Assembly: GCA_003663565.1 (NCBI GenBank)
Contig: QMTT01000041.1
Coordinates: forward strand, 1 to 6,992
Direction of reading: 5' to 3'
DNA from: Thermoplasmata archaeon
Lineage (GTDB): Archaea; Thermoplasmatota; B47-G6; B47-G6B; 47-G6
Length of the DNA: 6,992 bases
Shown: piece by piece, positions 1 through 6,352 of the stretch
How positions within the stretch are numbered: the first letter of the stretch is position 1
Layout: each line of letters opens with the position of its first letter
Position numbers and translations under genes: made by a program
The notes under the pieces: generated by a model
What the model saw: only the letters and a program-made list of their open reading frames with translations
Database searches by the model: none
Told to the model about the DNA's origin: nothing

Positions 1-1
1 G

Positions 2-94
2 TTGGCCTTGACAAACACTAGTAAAGCCGTCCGGATGGTTAATGTGGAACTCCCTACCACGATACAAAACGAAACAGTAAGGAGAAACAGTTAA
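2..94 (+). CDS. Possible 3' end of a gene entering from the left (unidentified)
   Basis: An open frame enters from the left edge and ends at a TAA at 92-94, giving 30 residues. It contains the stretch KAVRMVNVELPTTIQNETV and ends in RRNS. I do not recognise a conserved domain. The basic tail, and a foldable sequence overlapping the stop codon, would be compatible with the end of an IS605-type TnpB/OrfB gene, but no zinc-finger or catalytic residue falls inside the visible part. The frame is short enough to occur by chance, and a second frame (22-81, ending TAA) is also open here. This is best read as a doubtful fragment. Confidence 0.25.
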   Translation: MALTNTSKAVRMVNVELPTTIQNETVRRNS

Positions 95-153
95 AGCGAA
101 CTGCCTTGTCCTAAGGAGTGGTTTTTCTCTCGTTTTGTTTGTCTTTGTGGTAG
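54..153 (+). other. Imperfect inverted repeat that could fold as a branched ~100-nt RNA
   Basis: CTACCAC (54-60) pairs with GTGGTAG (147-153), and ACAAAACGA (64-72) pairs with TCGTTTTGT (130-138). Inside these, GAGAAA (82-87) can pair with TTTCTC (124-129). Two small hairpins fill the centre: CAGTT/AACTG (88-92 with 99-103) and CCTT/AAGG (104-107 with 113-116). Another hairpin, GTCCT/AGGAC (153-157 with 166-170), adjoins it. The outer arms total 16 perfect pairs in the same nested order, which is more than expected by chance in 100 bases. It overlaps the end of the open frame at 2-94, so it could be a 3'-end or terminator structure, the right end of a small mobile element, or a small RNA. I could not match it to tRNA, SRP RNA, RNase P RNA or a C/D-box RNA. 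Confidence 0.4.
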
Positions 154-291
154 TCCTATCCCATAAGGACTTGTTATCTGATGGGTTATTGTTTGTTTTC
201 TCTCCTCTAGGGGTATCATCGAAGTATTCTAATATTTTAGTAGGGGTTTAGTGTATCCTTGGTTTGAAGGGCAAGGTTTTACAAACAACAA
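154..291. other. Non-coding stretch without a recognised gene
   Basis: No convincing coding frame with a start site is seen on either strand. The stretch is T-rich, with runs such as TTGTTTGTTTTCTCTCC around 189-205 that could serve as an archaeal T-tract terminator for whatever is transcribed from the left. TTGTTTGT occurs at 135-142 and 189-196, and its complement ACAAACAA lies at 281-288. These are low-complexity matches and I assign them no role. Confidence 0.5.
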
Positions 292-300
292 TTTTATAAA
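292..300 (+). promoter_or_regulatory. Likely TATA box of the ABC exporter operon
   Basis: TTTTATAAA is preceded by the A-rich CAAACAACAA, which could serve as a BRE. Archaeal transcription normally starts about 25 bases downstream, which would be near 320-325. That leaves a leader of roughly 80 bases before the TTG start at 403. An alternative TATA-like run lies in the palindrome at 331-344 and would give a shorter leader of about 45 bases. Confidence 0.5.
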
Positions 301-313
301 CGTAGGAAAATAG

Positions 314-344
314 CAATAAATAGTTATTGTATATATGCATATAT
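314..344. repeat. Inverted repeat plus palindrome around the predicted transcription start
   Basis: CAATAA (314-319) and TTATTG (324-329) form a perfect 6-bp inverted repeat with a 4-base centre. One base further on, ATATATGCATATAT (331-344) is a perfect 14-bp palindrome. Both lie 14-50 bases downstream of the TATA box, where an archaeal repressor would block the start of transcription. The DNA is very AT-rich, so chance symmetry is possible. No regulator gene is visible nearby. Confidence 0.35.
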
Positions 345-388
345 GGCTAGAACTTTGGAATTCTCCAATAGATGCTACCCACAGCTAT

Positions 389-396
389 GAGGGGGA
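389..396 (+). promoter_or_regulatory. Ribosome-binding site that fixes the TTG start of the ABC ATPase
   Basis: GAGGGGGA lies 6 bases before TTG403 and matches the archaeal GGAGGTGA consensus well. An in-frame TGA at 388-390 excludes any longer start. The two nearby ATG codons, at 387 and 396, are in another frame. TTG403 is therefore the only start that keeps the whole nucleotide-binding domain. Confidence 0.7.
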
Positions 397-402
397 TGTC
401 TC

Positions 403-1128
403 TTGAAAATTGCTGTTGAAGTCAAGGACCTTGTGAAGAAGTACAAAAACTTCGCAGCAGTTCGAGGAATATCTTTTGAAATACGAGAAGGTGAAATCTT
501 TGGACTTATTGGACCTAATGGTGCTGGAAAGACTACAACACTGAGGATCATAGCAACTTTACTTAAACCTACGTCTGGAAATGTGAAGGTATTTGGATAT
601 GATGTTATAAAAGAATCTGAGAAAGTTAGAGAACTCATAAGCTATCTACCAGAGGAAGCAGGTGCATATAAAGACATGACAGGAATGGAATATTTGAAGT
701 TCATGGCAGAAGTTTATGGTATAGACGATCAAGATGCTATAAAAAGGGCACTTGAAATAGCAGACCTCGGACCAGATATATATAGCAAGATAGGAACGTA
801 TAGCAAGGGTATGGTTCGTAAGCTCCTTTTAGCTAGAACGCTAATGACACGACCTAAGTTCGCAATACTGGATGAACCCACAAGCGGTTTAGACGTGATT
901 AATGCCGTTAGGATAAGGAATATAATAAAGAATGAGCGAGATCTTGGGACCACATTCTTAATATCAAGCCACAACATGCTTGAAGTTGCATATCTTTGTG
1001 ATAGAGTTGCAATAATTCACAAGGGAAGGATCTTTGAAATAGGCTCACCTGAGGATCTAATGAAAAAATACGATGCCAATAACCTTGAAGAAGTCTTCCA
1101 GAAGGTGGTGAGATCCTTTGAGGAGTGA
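403..1128 (+). CDS. ABC exporter ATP-binding protein (ABC-2/NatA-like)
   Basis: This is a 241-residue cytoplasmic ATPase that powers a membrane exporter. All core motifs are visible: Walker A GPNGAGKTT (37-45), signature YSKGM (133-137), Walker B with FAILDEP (153-159) and catalytic Glu158, D-loop SGLD (161-164) and switch His190 in ISSH. The Q-loop position reads YLPEE (81-85), with Glu in place of Gln, as is common in the CcmA/NatA/DrrA-type subfamily. Length is near that of a minimal nucleotide-binding subunit, with a short C-terminal tail (LEEVFQKVV) typical of ABC-2 ATPases. The start is TTG. The gene overlaps the permease gene by 11 bases, so the two are almost certainly translated together and form one transporter. 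The substrate cannot be read from the ATPase; Na+, drug or lipid-like export are all known for this family. Confidence 0.95.
   Translation: MKIAVEVKDLVKKYKNFAAVRGISFEIREGEIFGLIGPNGAGKTTTLRIIATLLKPTSGNVKVFGYDVIKESEKVRELISYLPEEAGAYKDMTGMEYLKFMAEVYGIDDQDAIKRALEIADLGPDIYSKIGTYSKGMVRKLLLARTLMTRPKFAILDEPTSGLDVINAVRIRNIIKNERDLGTTFLISSHNMLEVAYLCDRVAIIHKGRIFEIGSPEDLMKKYDANNLEEVFQKVVRSFEE
1104..1111 (+). promoter_or_regulatory. Ribosome-binding site for the permease, inside the ATPase gene
   Basis: GGTGGTGA sits 6 bases before TTG1118 within the last codons of the ATPase. Its last three bases include an in-frame TGA (1109-1111) for the permease frame, so TTG1118 is the first usable start. Confidence 0.65.
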
Positions 1129-2590
1129 TCTTATCACAATACTTAAAAAAGAACTTAGGATCATTAAGAGAAGGGATTTCATTTTAGGGATAATGATGCC
1201 CATACTTATTTTATACATAATAGGCAACATCGTAGGCACTGGGGTCAAGAGTAGTGTAGAAGAAATTACTTCGGAGGGCATTAACGTTATCGTAATATGT
1301 GCTGATCCAGCACCTGAAAACGTAAATGCTTTCCTTTCTGTACTGGCAATAATAAACTCATCTCAAGAAGAGGGTGTGAAAATATATAATATAAGACTTG
1401 TAAAGAGTGCCCCAACGAATACGTCGATAGAAGATCTTTGGAGATCCCTGTCTGAATATCAGGACAACATAACGGCACTTATTAATAGGATTTATGTCAT
1501 AGGAGAAGTTCACTCAGGAAATCCTCCAGAGGACATAATCAGAAATTATCTGTCCCACGAAGCTGACGTGGTAATATATGTTCCAGAGAACTTCACATGG
1601 GATGTGCTTCTTGGAAAAAGCACAAATGTATATACATATTACAAGAGCCCAGAAGATCCCTTCAGTATGTTCGGGAACGTAAAGTCAGGAGCCATTAACC
1701 AGTTTATAACACTCTTAGGAAAAACACTAAACTACTTCATCATAGCAAAATATTATCCAGGTTTCCCTCCTAATTTTGTCTATAATCCAATAGTGGAACA
1801 TCCGTACACGTACTATAAAGGAAAAATAATAGCAGGATCTCCAGAGGAACTCTTTGGAACTCTCGGCGCAGGTTTTATAATTCCTATAATGATGTTCCTC
1901 CTAGCCACCTATGCAACAACAACAGCTGCAAGCAATATGGGTGAGGAAAGAGAAAATAAGACACTAGAAACCCTGCTCACGCTTCCAGTGAGAAGGAGGA
2001 ACATCGTGATAGGTAAAGTCCTTGGAATGATTGTAGTGGCGACGATAATGGCCGTGTTTTATATCTTTGGACTTGTATTATATATGAAAAGCCTCATGAA
2101 TTCAATAGCTGAGGAAAATATTAGCATCATTGGCCTTACAGGCATGTCGGATATATTCACTGTAAAAGGTGCGCTTCTATTAGGTGCTAGCATAGTGTTC
2201 ACTGCAGGAATTGGTGCTATGATAGGTCTAATAATAGGATCATTTTCTGACAGTGTCAGAACAGCATCGACCATATCTAGCCTTGTGGTAATGCCCCTTG
2301 CACTTCCAGCGTTCTTTTTCATGTACGTGCCCATAAGGCTTTCAGATCCAAAGCTTTATCTGTTGATGCTTGATCCATTCATGAATACGATAATAATAAT
2401 GAAGGGCTTATTTGCAAACAACATAATGATATGTCTGATCTCCATTAGTTATCTACTGGGAATCTTTCTAGCATTGTTATATGTAACGGCAAGGCTTTTC
2501 AATTCAGAACGTGTCATCTTAGGGGGGTTTAAAAAGAAAAGTATCCTTAAGAGATCATTACATATGGGTTCTGTTAGGATTAAAATATAA
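1118..2590 (+). CDS. ABC-2 type exporter permease with large external domain (NatB-like)
   Basis: This 490-residue membrane subunit is the partner of the preceding ATPase. After a basic N-terminus with KKELRIIKRRD (10-20), helix 1 spans about 22-42. A soluble segment of about 200 residues (about 43-248) follows and should lie outside the cell. It carries four N-glycosylation sequons (Asn80, Asn101, Asn117, Asn158), which fits an external location in archaea. The C-terminal half holds five likely helices, near 249-272, 298-323, 350-374, 384-405 and 435-460. The segment EERENKTLETLL (276-287) followed by PVRRRNIVIGK (290-300) is the cytoplasmic coupling motif of ABC-2 permeases. The overall plan of helix 1, ectodomain and five-helix bundle matches NatB/YhaP-type exporters. 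The tail after 461 is strongly basic. Start is TTG with overlap into the ATPase. Substrate is unknown; Na+ efflux is suggested only by family resemblance. Confidence 0.9.
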   Translation: MRSDLITILKKELRIIKRRDFILGIMMPILILYIIGNIVGTGVKSSVEEITSEGINVIVICADPAPENVNAFLSVLAIINSSQEEGVKIYNIRLVKSAPTNTSIEDLWRSLSEYQDNITALINRIYVIGEVHSGNPPEDIIRNYLSHEADVVIYVPENFTWDVLLGKSTNVYTYYKSPEDPFSMFGNVKSGAINQFITLLGKTLNYFIIAKYYPGFPPNFVYNPIVEHPYTYYKGKIIAGSPEELFGTLGAGFIIPIMMFLLATYATTTAASNMGEERENKTLETLLTLPVRRRNIVIGKVLGMIVVATIMAVFYIFGLVLYMKSLMNSIAEENISIIGLTGMSDIFTVKGALLLGASIVFTAGIGAMIGLIIGSFSDSVRTASTISSLVVMPLALPAFFFMYVPIRLSDPKLYLLMLDPFMNTIIIMKGLFANNIMICLISISYLLGIFLALLYVTARLFNSERVILGGFKKKSILKRSLHMGSVRIKI

Positions 2591-2612
2591 ATCCAAGAAT
2601 GTCCTAACAGAA
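2569..2612. repeat. 11-bp perfect inverted repeat spanning the permease stop codon
   Basis: TTCTGTTAGGA (2569-2579) and TCCTAACAGAA (2602-2612) are exact complements with a 22-base centre containing the TAA at 2588-2590. As RNA it would make an 11-bp stem with an AU-rich loop. It is followed by A-rich sequence and not by a T-tract, so it is not a standard archaeal terminator. It may instead protect or process the 3' end of the operon mRNA, or bind a protein as DNA. Confidence 0.5.
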
Positions 2613-2707
2613 AAAGACAAACAAGCTGTAAAACTTGCTTTTAGGGCAAAAAAGACACCAAGTGCTAATACGAAACAGCGATATTAAACTGAGAGTGCTC
2701 AAAAACA

Positions 2708-2716
2708 TTTATATTA
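2708..2716 (+). promoter_or_regulatory. Likely TATA box of the pyrophosphatase gene
   Basis: TTTATATTA is preceded by CAAAAACA, which resembles an archaeal BRE/TATA pair. Transcription would begin near 2735-2740, giving a leader of about 100 bases. A second AT-rich candidate, GATATAATATC (2752-2762), would start transcription near 2785 instead. Only mapping of the 5' end can decide. Confidence 0.5.
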
Positions 2717-2750
2717 AGACATTTCCTATATCTCGTGAACCAAGTGTAAA

Positions 2751-2767
2751 CGATATAATATCTATCG
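2751..2767. repeat. Small inverted repeat in the pyrophosphatase leader
   Basis: CGATA (2751-2755) and TATCG (2763-2767) flank a 7-base centre. Nested within, GATAT and ATATC are symmetric about A2757. It could be an operator or part of a second promoter. It is short and AT-rich, so the call is weak. Confidence 0.25.
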
Positions 2768-2804
2768 CGATTCGATTAAGAACACATACTCACTAGGAAT
2801 ACTT

Positions 2805-2837
2805 AGGATATTTTCTAATGTTATCCTTAGGGAGGTG
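2805..2837 (+). promoter_or_regulatory. Hairpin followed by near-perfect Shine-Dalgarno site
   Basis: AGGATA (2805-2810) pairs with TATCCT (2822-2827) across an 11-base loop, and the stem ends only three bases before GGAGGTG (2831-2837). That site matches the archaeal 16S rRNA tail fully and lies 5 bases before ATG2843, so it firmly supports that start. The stem is small and leaves the ribosome site exposed. An effect on translation is conceivable but unproven. Confidence 0.55.
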
Positions 2838-2842
2838 TTCTT

Positions 2843-4891
2843 ATGGAGTACCCATGGATAGGGCTCATAATAGGGATTTTCGGAGTGTTACTAGCAAGTT
2901 ACTTCTATTACTGGGTGAAGAAACAAGACGAAGGCTCCGAAGAAGCTAAAAGAATAGCTAGATACATCAGAGAAGGCGCACAAGCATTCCTGAAAAGGGA
3001 GTACAAAACTCTTGCCATTTATCTCGTAGTGATGTTCGTTATTCTGTTTATTATTGGGTATCTCTTCTCAGAACAAGGTCTTGATTTCAGATCTTCAATT
3101 ACGTTTATATTTGGGGGAATACTGTCTGCAATAGCTGGTTACTTTGGTATGAGCGCAGCTACAATAGCGAACGTTAGAACGACAAACGCTCTTAAAGAAG
3201 GCATTCCTAGTGGACTTAAGGTAGCGTTCACTGGAGGAGCAGTCATGGGCCTCAGTGTTGCAAGTCTAGGACTTATTGGGGTCTCTGCGGCATATCTTGC
3301 CTTTTCTCATGAAACTCAAAAACTTGCTGCAATATTATTTGGCTTTTCATTTGGGGCATCTTCGATAGCACTATTCGCTAGAGTTGGTGGAGGAATATAC
3401 ACAAAGGCAGCTGATGTAGGTGCAGACATCGTAGGAAAGGTCGAAGTAGGAATTCCAGAAGATGACCCCAGAAATCCAGCAGTAATAGCGGATAATGTCG
3501 GTGACAACGTTGGAGACGTTGCAGGGATGGGTGCAGACCTTTATGAGTCGTATGTAGGTTCAATAATAGCAACAATAGCAATAGGAATAGCTCTAGGTCT
3601 AAAGGAGTACGCTGAGTATGCAATACTTGTTGCATCTATAGGACTCATAGCATCTATAGTTGGAATTCTCATAACAGCTAACTATAAGGGAGAAAACGTC
3701 TTTAAGGCCCTTAATATGGGGAGTGTGACAAGTGTTGTCCTTACGGCTTTGCTTTCAGGAATAGTTGCATATATGATCCTTCCAGAAGTCAGCGTTAGTG
3801 ATATAATAACAGGATCTAAGATCGTGATGTCATGGTATAAGACGTTCTTCTCACTAATACTGGGCCTTATTGCTGGAATAGTCATAGGATTTGTGACACA
3901 GTACTACACTTCAGACCAATACAAACCTACACAGGACGTTGCTAAAGCAGCTACCACAGGGCCTGCAACAGACATCCTTGCGGGAATGTCTGTTGGAATG
4001 ATGAGTACTATGATTCCAATGATCACAATAGCTCTTGCCATGATAATTTCATATAAGCTTGTTGGAATCTATGGCATATCCATTGCTGCTGTTGGCATGC
4101 TCAGCACGCTTGCAATGACGATGTCCATGGATGCATATGGTCCAATAGCAGACAATGCTGCAGGAATAGCAGAGATGGCAAAGGTTGGAGAGGAAATTAG
4201 AAAGAGGGCTGAAAACCTTGATGCTGTGGGTAATACCACTGCAGCCATAGGAAAAGGCTTTGCAATAGGAAGTGCTGCACTGACCGCTCTCGCATTCTTC
4301 GCAAACTATAGTAAATACATCGTAGGTGAAGACATTACGATAACGAATCCATCTATAGTTGCAGGAGTATTTCTTGGAGCCCTTATGCCTTTCATATTCA
4401 GCTCTATGGCTATAAGAGCTGTCCAAAGAGCAGCCATGGAAATGGTCAATGAGATCAGAAGACAGTTCAGAGAAACCCCAGGAATACTTGAGGGAAAGGC
4501 AACACCAGATTATTCAAGATGTGTGGACATCTCTACGAAAGCAGCACTTAAAGAAATGATTCTTCCAACGGTTAGTGCAATCCTTGCACCAGTTCTAGTA
4601 GGAATTATTCCAGCACTTGGTAAGGAGGCTGTAGGAGGATTCATAATAGGAGCAACAGCATCTGGATTCCTACTTGCAGTTTACATGGCAAATGCCGGAG
4701 GATCATGGGACAATGCGAAGAAATTCATTGAGAAAGGTAACTTCGGCGGAAAAGGTAGTGATGCACATAAGGCATCAGTAGTCGGAGATACTGTTGGTGA
4801 TCCACTAAAGGATACAGCAGGGCCTTCTTTGAATATCCTTATAAAGCTGATGAGCATAGTTGCTCTTCTATTTGCTCCTATATTCCTCTAA
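2843..4891 (+). CDS. hppA: Membrane-embedded ion-pumping pyrophosphatase (K+-dependent, probably Na+-type)
   Basis: This enzyme hydrolyses cytoplasmic pyrophosphate and uses the energy to pump Na+ or H+ outward across the membrane. It is 682 residues, about the usual prokaryotic length, with the roughly 16-helix plan of the family. Substrate- and Mg-binding motifs are complete: [11 protein letters not shown] (191-201), [19 protein letters not shown] (207-225) and, near the C-terminus, GGSWDNAKK (619-627) and [15 protein letters not shown] (648-662). [10 protein letters not shown] (463-472) has Ala467 and Gly470 where K+-independent enzymes carry Lys and Thr, so K+ dependence is predicted. The helix-6 glutamate is Glu235 in ADLYESYVG, the position found in Na+-pumping enzymes such as that of Thermotoga maritima. 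In K+-dependent H+ pumps such as the plant enzymes it lies one helical turn later. The combination favours Na+ (or dual) transport; this is inferred from motifs recalled, not from an alignment. No frameshift or missing catalytic residue is seen. It appears to be a single-gene unit with its own promoter. Confidence 0.97.
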   Translation: MEYPWIGLIIGIFGVLLASYFYYWVKKQDEGSEEAKRIARYIREGAQAFLKREYKTLAIYLVVMFVILFIIGYLFSEQGLDFRSSITFIFGGILSAIAGYFGMSAATIANVRTTNALKEGIPSGLKVAFTGGAVMGLSVASLGLIGVSAAYLAFSHETQKLAAILFGFSFGASSIALFARVGGGIYTKAADVGADIVGKVEVGIPEDDPRNPAVIADNVGDNVGDVAGMGADLYESYVGSIIATIAIGIALGLKEYAEYAILVASIGLIASIVGILITANYKGENVFKALNMGSVTSVVLTALLSGIVAYMILPEVSVSDIITGSKIVMSWYKTFFSLILGLIAGIVIGFVTQYYTSDQYKPTQDVAKAATTGPATDILAGMSVGMMSTMIPMITIALAMIISYKLVGIYGISIAAVGMLSTLAMTMSMDAYGPIADNAAGIAEMAKVGEEIRKRAENLDAVGNTTAAIGKGFAIGSAALTALAFFANYSKYIVGEDITITNPSIVAGVFLGALMPFIFSSMAIRAVQRAAMEMVNEIRRQFRETPGILEGKATPDYSRCVDISTKAALKEMILPTVSAILAPVLVGIIPALGKEAVGGFIIGATASGFLLAVYMANAGGSWDNAKKFIEKGNFGGKGSDAHKASVVGDTVGDPLKDTAGPSLNILIKLMSIVALLFAPIFL

Positions 4892-4901
4892 TTTTCTCTT
4901 T
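4892..4901 (+). terminator. Possible T-rich terminator after the pyrophosphatase gene
   Basis: TTTTCTCTTT follows the stop codon directly. Archaeal RNA polymerase commonly terminates at such T-runs without a hairpin. The run is short and interrupted by C. Confidence 0.4.
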
Positions 4902-4910
4902 AGCCTTAAA

Positions 4911-4928
4911 TTTATTAACTTTATTAAC
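4911..4928 (+). promoter_or_regulatory. Tandem 9-bp repeat, likely promoter of the MgtC/DUF4010 gene
   Basis: TTTATTAAC occurs twice with no gap (4911-4919 and 4920-4928). Each copy resembles an archaeal TATA box, and the preceding CCTTAAA could be part of a BRE. Transcription would start near 4940-4950, giving a leader of about 35-45 bases. Two equal boxes may give two starts or a doubled binding site. Confidence 0.45.
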
Positions 4929-4985
4929 AACATTAGTTAGTACATACTATGTTCCCCTAAATTGGACATGGTGAACTGCGTGAGC

Positions 4986-6242
4986 ATGGATCCATTGATT
5001 GCCATTCAAAAAATACTTGTATCCTTCCTTATGGGATTCCTTATAGGGCTCGAAAGGGAAAGAAGGGGAGCAAAAAGATTCATGATAGCTGGTGTAAGGA
5101 CTTTTCCTCTCGTCAGCGTGAGTGGGACAATTTTGTACATGATTTCCGAAGAAATAGGTGATTATACGTTAATAATTATTGGTCTTTTGTTTTCTATAAC
5201 CTTAGCAATTTTGATAGCATATATCCATTATTCTATGGGAGTTCCTGGTCTTACGACAAGTACGATAGCTTTTTCCACTTTTCTTGTGGGAATTCTTGTT
5301 GGTATGGGACAAATAGCCGTAGCAGCTGTAGTGACAGTAATCACCGTACTTTTAGGTCTTGAAAGATCTCTATTCAAATCCATTGCAGAAAGCATATCTC
5401 AAAGTGAGCTCATGGAGGCTCTTGAGTTTATCGTGATAGCTCTCATAATTTATCCTCTTCTTCCTGAGGGCGTTATCTACGGGCTTATAGACTTACGATG
5501 GTACGTATACATAATTATAGTAATCTCAGTCATTTCTTTTATGTCATTCATTGCAATGAGAATCCTAGGCGTGCGGGGAGGGTCTATAATTTCTGCTCTT
5601 CTTGGAGGGCTTGTGAACTCAGAAGCCACAACGTTGAGTTTGGCAACCAGACTAGGAGCTGACCCTCTGCTGAGAAGAACACTGATAGCAGGTGTTCTCG
5701 TTACGAATACTACCATGCTTCTGAGAAATGTTATAATCGCAATATTCTCTATAAAGACCATAAATGAATACATTATTTCCTACTTTGGAATGATATTACC
5801 AACGATAATTATTTCTCTTGGAATGTCTTATTATTACATTATCAGATCTCAGGAAGACAAAGCAAAAGTTGTCCATATTGAAATAGAATCTCCTCTAGGA
5901 CTTAAGAATGCAGTAAAGTTTTCCTTACTGTTTTTGATATTCTACGTATTAACGGCAGTAATCGTAAACAGGTTCAAGGAGGCAATTTATGTCCTCGCCA
6001 TAGGAGGCTTTGTCTCTGGAGCTGCAGTTGTAAGCAGTGTAGCTCTTATGAGTGCTAGTGGTCTTCTTGACGTTAAAACAGCAGTTATAGTCTCCACGCT
6101 TGCAACTATCCTTAGTTATGCTGACAAGGTGTTCTACGTGAATCCTGCAGGTAAAGAATCCGTCAAAGCCGTTTCTAGAACTATCATTCTAAGTCTAATT
6201 CCTTCTCTCATAGTATTAGCTTATTATATACTCTTTGGATAA
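4986..6242 (+). CDS. MgtC/SapB family (DUF4010) integral membrane protein
   Basis: This is a 418-residue polytopic membrane protein of unknown function. The N-terminus has the MgtC-type first helix ending in GLERERRG (21-28), followed by AGVRTF (35-40) and further helices. The C-terminal half is the DUF4010-type repeat of helices, with LGGLVNSEATT (206-216) and later GGFVSGAAVVSSVALMSASG, which is the diagnostic pattern as I recall it. About 11-13 membrane segments are likely. MgtC relatives are linked to Mg2+ limitation and to control of ATP synthase in bacteria, but no function should be carried over to this longer archaeal form. Start choice is uncertain. The frame is open from TTG4962, with ATG4968, GTG4971, GTG4980 and ATG4986. 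GGTGA (4970-4974) lies 5 bases before GTG4980 and 11 before ATG4986, so either is plausible. ATG4986 places the first helix at the usual distance. Confidence 0.85.
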   Translation: MDPLIAIQKILVSFLMGFLIGLERERRGAKRFMIAGVRTFPLVSVSGTILYMISEEIGDYTLIIIGLLFSITLAILIAYIHYSMGVPGLTTSTIAFSTFLVGILVGMGQIAVAAVVTVITVLLGLERSLFKSIAESISQSELMEALEFIVIALIIYPLLPEGVIYGLIDLRWYVYIIIVISVISFMSFIAMRILGVRGGSIISALLGGLVNSEATTLSLATRLGADPLLRRTLIAGVLVTNTTMLLRNVIIAIFSIKTINEYIISYFGMILPTIIISLGMSYYYIIRSQEDKAKVVHIEIESPLGLKNAVKFSLLFLIFYVLTAVIVNRFKEAIYVLAIGGFVSGAAVVSSVALMSASGLLDVKTAVIVSTLATILSYADKVFYVNPAGKESVKAVSRTIILSLIPSLIVLAYYILFG

Positions 6243-6284
6243 CCACTTAGTGCATTGAGATCAAATAGCAATCAAAATCTTGAA

Positions 6285-6310
6285 AAGATATTCATTGACT
6301 GAATATTTTA
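6285..6310 (+). promoter_or_regulatory. Promoter within an inverted repeat upstream of the MFS gene
   Basis: AAGATATTCA (6285-6294) and TGAATATTTT (6300-6309) are complementary apart from one G·T, with a 5-base centre TTGAC. The right arm plus A6310 contains AATATTTTA (6302-6310), the best TATA-like box for the gene at 6353. Transcription would start near 6330 with a leader of about 20-25 bases. A symmetric protein-binding site over the TATA box is a common layout for archaeal repressors, so substrate-controlled expression of the transporter is possible. Confidence 0.45.
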
Positions 6311-6339
6311 TGCTAACTTCATGCAATCACGAGAACTTC

Positions 6340-6345
6340 GGAGGA
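6340..6345 (+). promoter_or_regulatory. Ribosome-binding site of the MFS gene
   Basis: GGAGGA lies 7 bases before ATG6353, within GGAGGAATGATCC, which closely resembles the archaeal consensus GGAGGTGATCC. The ATG at 6346 is in another frame and too close to the site. Confidence 0.65.
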
Positions 6346-6352
6346 ATGATCC

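Noticed and set aside
1..180. tRNA, SRP RNA, RNase P RNA or C/D-box RNA
   Set aside because: No cloverleaf with T-loop, no SRP helix-8 motif, no RNase P conserved regions and no paired C and D boxes could be found. The single CTGATG at 179-184 is not enough.
189..288. TTGTTTGT / ACAAACAA inverted repeat
   Set aside because: The arms are low-complexity, 84 bases apart, and a further copy of one arm occurs at 135-142, so chance is the simpler explanation.
375..638. Minus-strand open frame over the start of the ATPase gene
   Set aside because: It overlaps a clear ABC ATPase with full motifs, has no family likeness and no ribosome site. The other minus-strand frames at 729-977, 1057-1281, 1287-1478, 2059-2334, 3316-3507, 3378-3635, 3682-3885 and 5477-5773 were dropped for the same reason.
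4049..4426. Minus-strand frame of 125 codons inside the pyrophosphatase gene
   Set aside because: It is the longest antisense frame but its protein is low-complexity, rich in Ser, Cys and Tyr, and lies wholly within a conserved gene.
4962..4985. Longer start of the DUF4010 protein at TTG4962 or ATG4968
   Set aside because: No ribosome site lies in front of either codon, whereas GGTGA at 4970-4974 suits GTG4980 or ATG4986. A leaderless start at 4968 is not fully excluded.
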